A stretch of 64,000 bases of DNA from Sphaerisporangium album (GTDB taxonomy: Bacteria; Actinomycetota; Actinomycetes; Streptosporangiales; Streptosporangiaceae). Where the stretch lies: assembly GCF_003323745.1 (NCBI RefSeq), contig NZ_QOIL01000010.1:101924-165923 (forward strand), given 5' to 3'. The translations under genes and the position numbers were made by a program. Shown in pieces: positions 59,839 through 64,000 of this stretch. The number at the start of each line of letters is the position of its first letter. Positions within the stretch are counted from its first letter, which is position 1. Below the pieces are notes generated by a model. The model did no database searches. It was not told the DNA's origin and saw only the letters and a list, made by a program, of their open reading frames with translations.

Positions 59839-60894
59839 CTACCAGCGCAGCAGGACGAGCTCGGAGCAGAATCCCGGGCCCATCGCCATGAGGAGGCCCG
59901 GCGTCCCGGGAGGGGGTGGACGCAGGGCGAGGGTGTCGCGCAGCACGTGCAGCACCGAGGAGGACGAGAGGTTGCCGATGTCGGCCAGCGAGCGCCAGGT
60001 GAGGTCCAGCGCGCCCTCGGGCAGGTCCAGGCTCTCGGCGACGGCGTGCAGCACCTTCGGCCCGCCCGGATGGCACACCCACGCCGACACGTCCGCCGAG
60101 GTGAGCCCGTGGTCGGCGAGCAGCCCGCGCACGTCGTCGGCGAGGTAGGTGCGCACCACGTCGGGGACGCTCGTGTCGAGCACCACGCGGAAGCCGGTGT
60201 CGGAGACGTCCCAGCCCATCACGGTCTCGGAGCCGGGGTAGAGGTGGGCGCGGCTGGCGACGACCTCGGGGCCCCCGCCCTCGGAGCGGTGCGCGCCGAC
60301 GGCCACCACGGCCGCCGCGCCGTCGCCGAACAGGCCGCTGGCCACGAGGTTCACCGGGGAGGCGTCGCCGCGCTGGAGGGTGAGCGAGCACAGCTCCACC
60401 GACAGCAGCACGGCCACGTGGCCGGGCCATCCGCGCAGGTAGTCGTGCAGGCGGGCGATCCCCGCCGCGCCGGCGACGCAGCCGAGCCCGAAGACCGGCA
60501 CCCGCTTCACGTCGGGACGAAGGCCGAGCCTGCCCGCGAGCCGGGCGTCCACCGAGGGGGCGGCGATCCCGGTCACGGACGTGAACATGATCAGGTCGAC
60601 GTCGGCGGGGGCGAGCCCGGCGGCCTCCAGCGCGGCGCCCACCGCCTCGGCGCCGAGATCGACGGCCGCCTCGACGAAGATGTCGTTGGCCGTCCCGAAG
60701 CCGTCCAGTTTCGCGTACTCCTCCAGGGGAAGCACCAGGTTGCGGTGGCCGACCTGGGCGGAGGTGTGCACCCGGTCCAGCAGCCGCCGGCTCGCCCCGG
60801 GGGGAAGGCAAACGCGCGCGAACGCGTCGGTGATCTCGGCTTGAGGGTAACGATGGGGAGGAAGAGCACCGCGGACAGCCGCAATTCGGGTCAT
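59839..60894 (-). CDS. Type III polyketide synthase (SrsA-like)
   Basis: A 351-residue chalcone-synthase-like enzyme. The catalytic Cys139 is in VFGLGCVAGAAGIAR, and the His and Asn of the triad are in WVCHPGGPKVLHAV and LADIGNLSSSSVLHVL. ASGLFGDGAAAVVAV is a family block. It condenses a fatty acyl starter with malonyl or methylmalonyl units and cyclises the chain to an alkylresorcinol or alkylpyrone. Its partners downstream (methyltransferase, flavoprotein) complete the phenolic-lipid cassette. ATG 60894 is chosen; GTG 60918 is an alternative. Confidence 0.93.
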   Translation of the reverse strand: MTRIAAVRGALPPHRYPQAEITDAFARVCLPPGASRRLLDRVHTSAQVGHRNLVLPLEEYAKLDGFGTANDIFVEAAVDLGAEAVGAALEAAGLAPADVDLIMFTSVTGIAAPSVDARLAGRLGLRPDVKRVPVFGLGCVAGAAGIARLHDYLRGWPGHVAVLLSVELCSLTLQRGDASPVNLVASGLFGDGAAAVVAVGAHRSEGGGPEVVASRAHLYPGSETVMGWDVSDTGFRVVLDTSVPDVVRTYLADDVRGLLADHGLTSADVSAWVCHPGGPKVLHAVAESLDLPEGALDLTWRSLADIGNLSSSSVLHVLRDTLALRPPPPGTPGLLMAMGPGFCSELVLLRW

Positions 60895-61024
60895 AGGAAG
60901 TTCCCGCTTCGCCGACACTGGGAGACATCTCTGTCTTGCCCACCCGGCCCGCCCGCATACCTGGAGCGCCGGCCTGAGGATCTTTTAGTGAGGTCCGTCC
61001 GGGATCAGCGGGTTTGCCGGTTCC

Positions 61025-61849
61025 TCAGCCGGTTGGCGGCACGCGTACGGCCGCGAGCTGCGTCGCCTGCGCGACCAGGCGGCCCTTGCCGTCCCAGGCG
61101 TGCGCGACCTCGTCCATGAGGCCCCCGGTGACGTCGAGGGCCCGCATGCGCACGCGGAGCGGGCCCGGGGCGGGCAGCCTGCGCACGTACGCCGAGAACT
61201 GGACGGTCGGCGCCCAGCCGGGGAGCCCGAGGTCGTAGGAGACCGGGGGCACCGGGTCCAGGGCCACCAGCAGCGAGAGCGGATCCCAGTCGGAGCCGTC
61301 GGCCAGGCGCTGCCAGCCCGCGGTGACGCCCGCGCGGGACGGCGTGCCGAGCGCGAAGGCGAGGCCGGCCGGGTCCAGCCGCTGCTCGACGACCTCCATG
61401 AGCGCCACCGGGAACCCGGCTCCCGGGGCCTCCGGGGGCGTGAGGAAGCAGTCCTGCTCGTCGGGGAGCGCGGCCGGTTCGGCGTCCGACCACCACGGGT
61501 CGTCCTCGGTGAGCGTTCCCAGCGTGATCAGCGCCTCGACGCACGGCCGCCCGTCCTGGGTCAGCCGGGCGCGCGCGTGCGTCATGGTCCGCCCGGCGCG
61601 CAGCGTCTCCACGTGCACGGCGGCCGGGCCGGGGGAGGGGGACCGGAGGAAGGACCCGCTGACGGCCGTGAGGTGGGGGTGGTCCGCGCCCCCGCTCACG
61701 ATGGCGGCCCGGCCGAGGATCGCGAGCAGGTAGCCGCCGTGCGGCTTGCCGCCGACCGTCCACTGCGGGTCGACCACGGCCTCGTACTCGTGCCCGCCCG
61801 GGACCTCACGCCGCGCCGAGACCGCGGTCGCCGTCTGGAAGTGCCCCAT
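61025..61849 (-). CDS. Thioesterase family protein (hotdog fold)
   Basis: A 274-residue protein with two hotdog-like halves (TesB/acyl-CoA thioesterase type): PQWTVGGKPHGGYLLAILGRAAI in the first half, and WAPTVQFSAYVRRLPAPGPLRVRMRA with DEVAHAWDGKGRLVAQATQLAAV in the second. It lies upstream of the type III PKS on the same strand, 130 bases away, and could supply or release acyl chains for it; separate function in acyl-CoA turnover is equally possible. Confidence 0.82.
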   Translation of the reverse strand: MGHFQTATAVSARREVPGGHEYEAVVDPQWTVGGKPHGGYLLAILGRAAIVSGGADHPHLTAVSGSFLRSPSPGPAAVHVETLRAGRTMTHARARLTQDGRPCVEALITLGTLTEDDPWWSDAEPAALPDEQDCFLTPPEAPGAGFPVALMEVVEQRLDPAGLAFALGTPSRAGVTAGWQRLADGSDWDPLSLLVALDPVPPVSYDLGLPGWAPTVQFSAYVRRLPAPGPLRVRMRALDVTGGLMDEVAHAWDGKGRLVAQATQLAAVRVPPTG

Positions 61850-61888
61850 TCAAGCCCCTTTCGTCTCGCGCCAGTGTGACAGGCCGTT

Positions 61889-63139
61889 CTAGGCGCGCCC
61901 GCCCGCCTCCCGCCGCAGGGCCGGCTCCAGGCCCGGCTCCGGGGCGGGCTCCCGGGTGAGGGGAGCCGGAGAGGCGGCCGGAGCGCGGCGGCGCATCAGC
62001 GCGTGCATGAGGCAGCCCGCCACCAGCCCCCAGAACGCCGACCCGACGCCGAGGAACGTGGCCCCCGAGAACGTCACGACGAAGGCCACCACCGCGCCCT
62101 CGCGTCCCTCCGAGGCGGAGAACGCCCCGGTGAGGGCGCCGGCCAGCGCGCCCAGCAGGGCCAGCCCCGCCACCGCCTCGATGAGAAGCGGCGGCGAGAG
62201 CAGGACGAGCGCCGTGGCCAGGCCCGACCCCAGGCCCAGCACGATCATCGAGGCGCCCGCCGTCACCGAGGCGATCCAGCGGCGCGAGGGGTCGGGCCCG
62301 GCGTCCGGCCCGGCCGCGAGCGCGGCGGTGATCGCGGCCAGGTTCACCGCGTGCCCGCCGAGGAACGCGGCGCCGGCCGAGGCCGTCCCGGTGGCCGTGA
62401 GGACGTCCCTCAGCGGCGGGCGGTAGCCGAACCCGGCCAGCACCGCCATGCCCGGCACGTTCTGCGAGGCCATCGTCACCAGGAACAGCGGCACCCCCAC
62501 ACCGAAGACGGCGGGCGGGCTCCACACGGGGGCGACGACCTCCACGACCGGCCACGGGTCCAGGCCGCGCAACCCGCCCGCGGGCGTCGTGACGGCGATG
62601 GCGACGGCCGCGGCCACCAGCGCGCCGGGGACGGCCCACGTGCGGGCGAAGCGGTAGAGCAGCGCCCACACGAGGATCACCGGCCCGGCCATCGCCGGCA
62701 CCTCCAGCATGGCCCGGACCGGCGTGAGGCAGAGCCCGCCGAGGACGCCCGCGAGCATGGCGGCGGCGATCGGCGCCGGGATCGCCGCGATCGTCCGGCC
62801 CAGGGCGGGGATGAGCCCCGACGCGGCGATCAGCACCCCGCAGACCACGAACGCCCCCACGGCGGCGGGGAACCCGCCGTCCAGGCCGGTCGTGGTCACC
62901 AGCAGCGCCGCGCCGGGAGTGGACCACGCGATGGTGACGGGCATGCGCCGCCGCAGGCCGAGGACGATCGCCACCACCCCCACCGCGACGCACAGGGCCA
63001 TCAGCCCCGACGCGGCCTGCCGGTCGTCCGCCCCCGCGCCGCGAAGGCCCGTCAGCACGACGGTGAAGGAGCTCGCGAACCCGACCAGGGCGGCGACCAC
63101 CCCGGCGACGACGGGCTGGGCGGGGGAGGATGGTTCCAT
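61889..63139 (-). CDS. benE: BenE-type benzoate/H+ symporter family transporter
   Basis: A 416-residue membrane protein with about 12 helices. It has the BenE/NCS2-like pattern: VVAGVVAALVGFASSFTVVL at the start, ITIAWSTPGAALL-type TIAWSTPGAALLVT, NVPGMAVLAGFGY and GGHAVNLAAITAAL. Such proteins import benzoate or related aromatic acids. It is divergent from an XRE-cupin regulator, a common arrangement for BenE. The substrate remains inferred. Confidence 0.87.
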   Translation of the reverse strand: MEPSSPAQPVVAGVVAALVGFASSFTVVLTGLRGAGADDRQAASGLMALCVAVGVVAIVLGLRRRMPVTIAWSTPGAALLVTTTGLDGGFPAAVGAFVVCGVLIAASGLIPALGRTIAAIPAPIAAAMLAGVLGGLCLTPVRAMLEVPAMAGPVILVWALLYRFARTWAVPGALVAAAVAIAVTTPAGGLRGLDPWPVVEVVAPVWSPPAVFGVGVPLFLVTMASQNVPGMAVLAGFGYRPPLRDVLTATGTASAGAAFLGGHAVNLAAITAALAAGPDAGPDPSRRWIASVTAGASMIVLGLGSGLATALVLLSPPLLIEAVAGLALLGALAGALTGAFSASEGREGAVVAFVVTFSGATFLGVGSAFWGLVAGCLMHALMRRRAPAASPAPLTREPAPEPGLEPALRREAGGRA

Positions 63140-63195
63140 AAACGGAACGCTAGCGACCGGGAGCCACGCCCGGCAAGGTAGGGCACGATAACGCC

Positions 63196-63765
63196 ATGGA
63201 CGCCCCGGACCGCCGACCCGCCCTCGACGCCGCGCCCCTGGAGATGGGACGGCGGGTGCGCCGGCTGCGCGAGGAACAGGGCATGTCGCTGTCGGAGCTG
63301 GCCCGGCGGGCGAACGTCGGCAAGGCGACCCTCTCCGGGCTGGAGAACGGCACGCGCAACCCCACGATGGAGACCCTGTGGGCCGTCACCGCCCAGCTCG
63401 GCGTGCCGGTCGCGACGATCTTCGGCCCGCCCGCCGAGCCGCTGGCCGTGCACGGGACCGCCGTCGAGGCCACGCTGCTGCAGGTCTTCGAGGAGGACCG
63501 GGTCACCTTCGAGCTCTACCGCATCCACCTGCCCGCCGGCGCGTCCCAGACCTCCCCCGCCCACCCCGGCGGTGTCACCGAGCACCTGACCGTGTTCAGC
63601 GGCGTGCTCAGCGCGGGCCCGGCGACCGGCCCGAGCCGGGCGGGCCCGGGGGAGTACCTCACCTGGCGGGCCGACGTCCCGCACACCTACGCGGCGATCG
63701 GGGCCGAGGACGTCCACGCGGGTCTGCTCATCCGCTACCCGTCCCCGCGGGGGAAGGGACGATGA
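63196..63765 (+). CDS. XRE family regulator with cupin domain
   Basis: A 189-residue regulator: HTH (residues about 18-73, GRRVRRLREEQGMSLSELARRANVGKATLSGLENGTRNPTMETL) and C-terminal cupin (residues about 95-185, VTEHLTVFSGVLSAG, GEYLTWRADVPHTYAAIG). It is divergent from benE, 56 bases apart, and likely controls it and the downstream gene. Its stop overlaps the start of the M20 gene (ATGA). The intergenic region contains CGCTAGCG, a possible half-operator. Confidence 0.88.
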   Translation: MDAPDRRPALDAAPLEMGRRVRRLREEQGMSLSELARRANVGKATLSGLENGTRNPTMETLWAVTAQLGVPVATIFGPPAEPLAVHGTAVEATLLQVFEEDRVTFELYRIHLPAGASQTSPAHPGGVTEHLTVFSGVLSAGPATGPSRAGPGEYLTWRADVPHTYAAIGAEDVHAGLLIRYPSPRGKGR

Positions 63766-64000
63766 CGTCCGGCGGGCCCGCCCCCGCCGCGGAGGAGGAG
63801 CCGCCCGAGTCCTTCCTGGCCGCGGCCGAGGAGCTGCTCGCCGTGCCGTCCACCGCCGACCGGCCCGGCGACCTGCGGCGGGCGCTCGACCTGGTGCTCG
63901 GCTTCGTCGGCGAGGGCTTCACGGTGGAGCGGTTCTCCTCCGGCGGCAAGCCCAGCGCGCTGGTCTACCACGGCGGCGCGCGGCCCCGGTTCCGCGTGAT
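63762..64000 (+). CDS. M20 family peptidase, N-terminal fragment
   Basis: The first 79 codons are inside the window; the gene continues beyond it. The reading MTSGGPAPAAEEEPPESFLAA, then LLAVPSTADRPGDLRRALDLVL and SALVYHGGARPRFRV, matches the start of M20 metallopeptidases (aminoacylase/ArgE/DapE-like, which normally continue with a GHLDVVP zinc block). ATG overlaps the regulator stop, so both are coupled. The substrate is not predictable from this part. Confidence 0.78.
   Translation, partial: MTSGGPAPAAEEEPPESFLAAAEELLAVPSTADRPGDLRRALDLVLGFVGEGFTVERFSSGGKPSALVYHGGARPRFRV

Overview
High-GC DNA with dense genes, GTG starts, GTGA/ATGA stop-start overlaps and strong wobble-GC bias points to an actinomycete. 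The gene set fits: a sufR-B-D-ferredoxin-C-S-U-T operon, an actinobacterial IHF-like protein, an acVLRF1 release factor, and an ABC-F / small HTH / enoyl-CoA hydratase run that recalls the mycobacterial Rv1473 / Rv1473A / Rv1472 order. Placement near Streptosporangiales is inference. I saw no rRNA, tRNA, CRISPR array, prophage or transposase; the window looks like chromosomal core interspersed with accessory genes.

Layout. 1-3.65 kb: end of a branched-chain amino-acid (LIV) ABC transporter, a proline racemase/hydroxyproline epimerase, a collapsed ornithine cyclodeaminase remnant and a GntR regulator, together an amino-acid catabolic operon. 3.8-8.5 kb: beta-carbonic anhydrase, EamA exporter, an ABC-2 pair bridged by a 29-codon ORF, and a VOC protein. 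8.5-15.1 kb: the complete SUF iron-sulfur assembly operon, with a SufR operator over the sufR start codon and an iron-box-like sequence upstream. 15.1-18.6 kb: a two-gene fatty-acyl-AMP ligase / flavoprotein-acyl carrier protein cassette. 19-20.6 kb: DEAD-box helicase. 20.7-28.3 kb: a Tat-exported PHP-domain protein coupled to an unknown gene, then a secreted sugar dehydrogenase and a secreted ThuA/DUF1080 protein that share near-identical ricin-type lectin domains; the first is preceded by a leader with four consecutive perfect hairpins. 28.6-29.8 kb: hisE-hisG. 30-35.6 kb: beta/gamma-crystallin protein, a deletion scar fusing an ABC ATPase to a LuxR response-regulator tail, DUF2278/lamin-tail protein, degenerate EAL-CBS protein, acVLRF1 and a histidine kinase without a sensor domain.

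36-42 kb: ABC-F protein, HTH protein, enoyl-CoA hydratase, ABC exporter and sulfotransferase. 42-54.6 kb: LD-carboxypeptidase, an unknown gene, GH15 hydrolase, a divergent YczE/MocR pair, POT peptide transporter, long-chain acyl-CoA ligase, two secreted beta-rich paralogues, a small unknown protein and the IHF-like protein. 54.8-58.1 kb: secreted M14 carboxypeptidase and DeaD helicase, the latter preceded by a 21-bp perfect palindrome. 58.2-61.8 kb: type III PKS / methyltransferase / flavoprotein cassette of the phenolic-lipid (srsABC) type, with a thioesterase upstream. 61.9-64 kb: BenE-type transporter, a divergent XRE-cupin regulator and the start of an M20 peptidase.

The most promising uncharacterised items are the FAAL + flavoprotein-ACP cassette, the four-hairpin leader, the secreted sugar-oxidation pair, and two deletion scars where gene ends survive without their middles. 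All assignments come from reading sequence; no database search was run.
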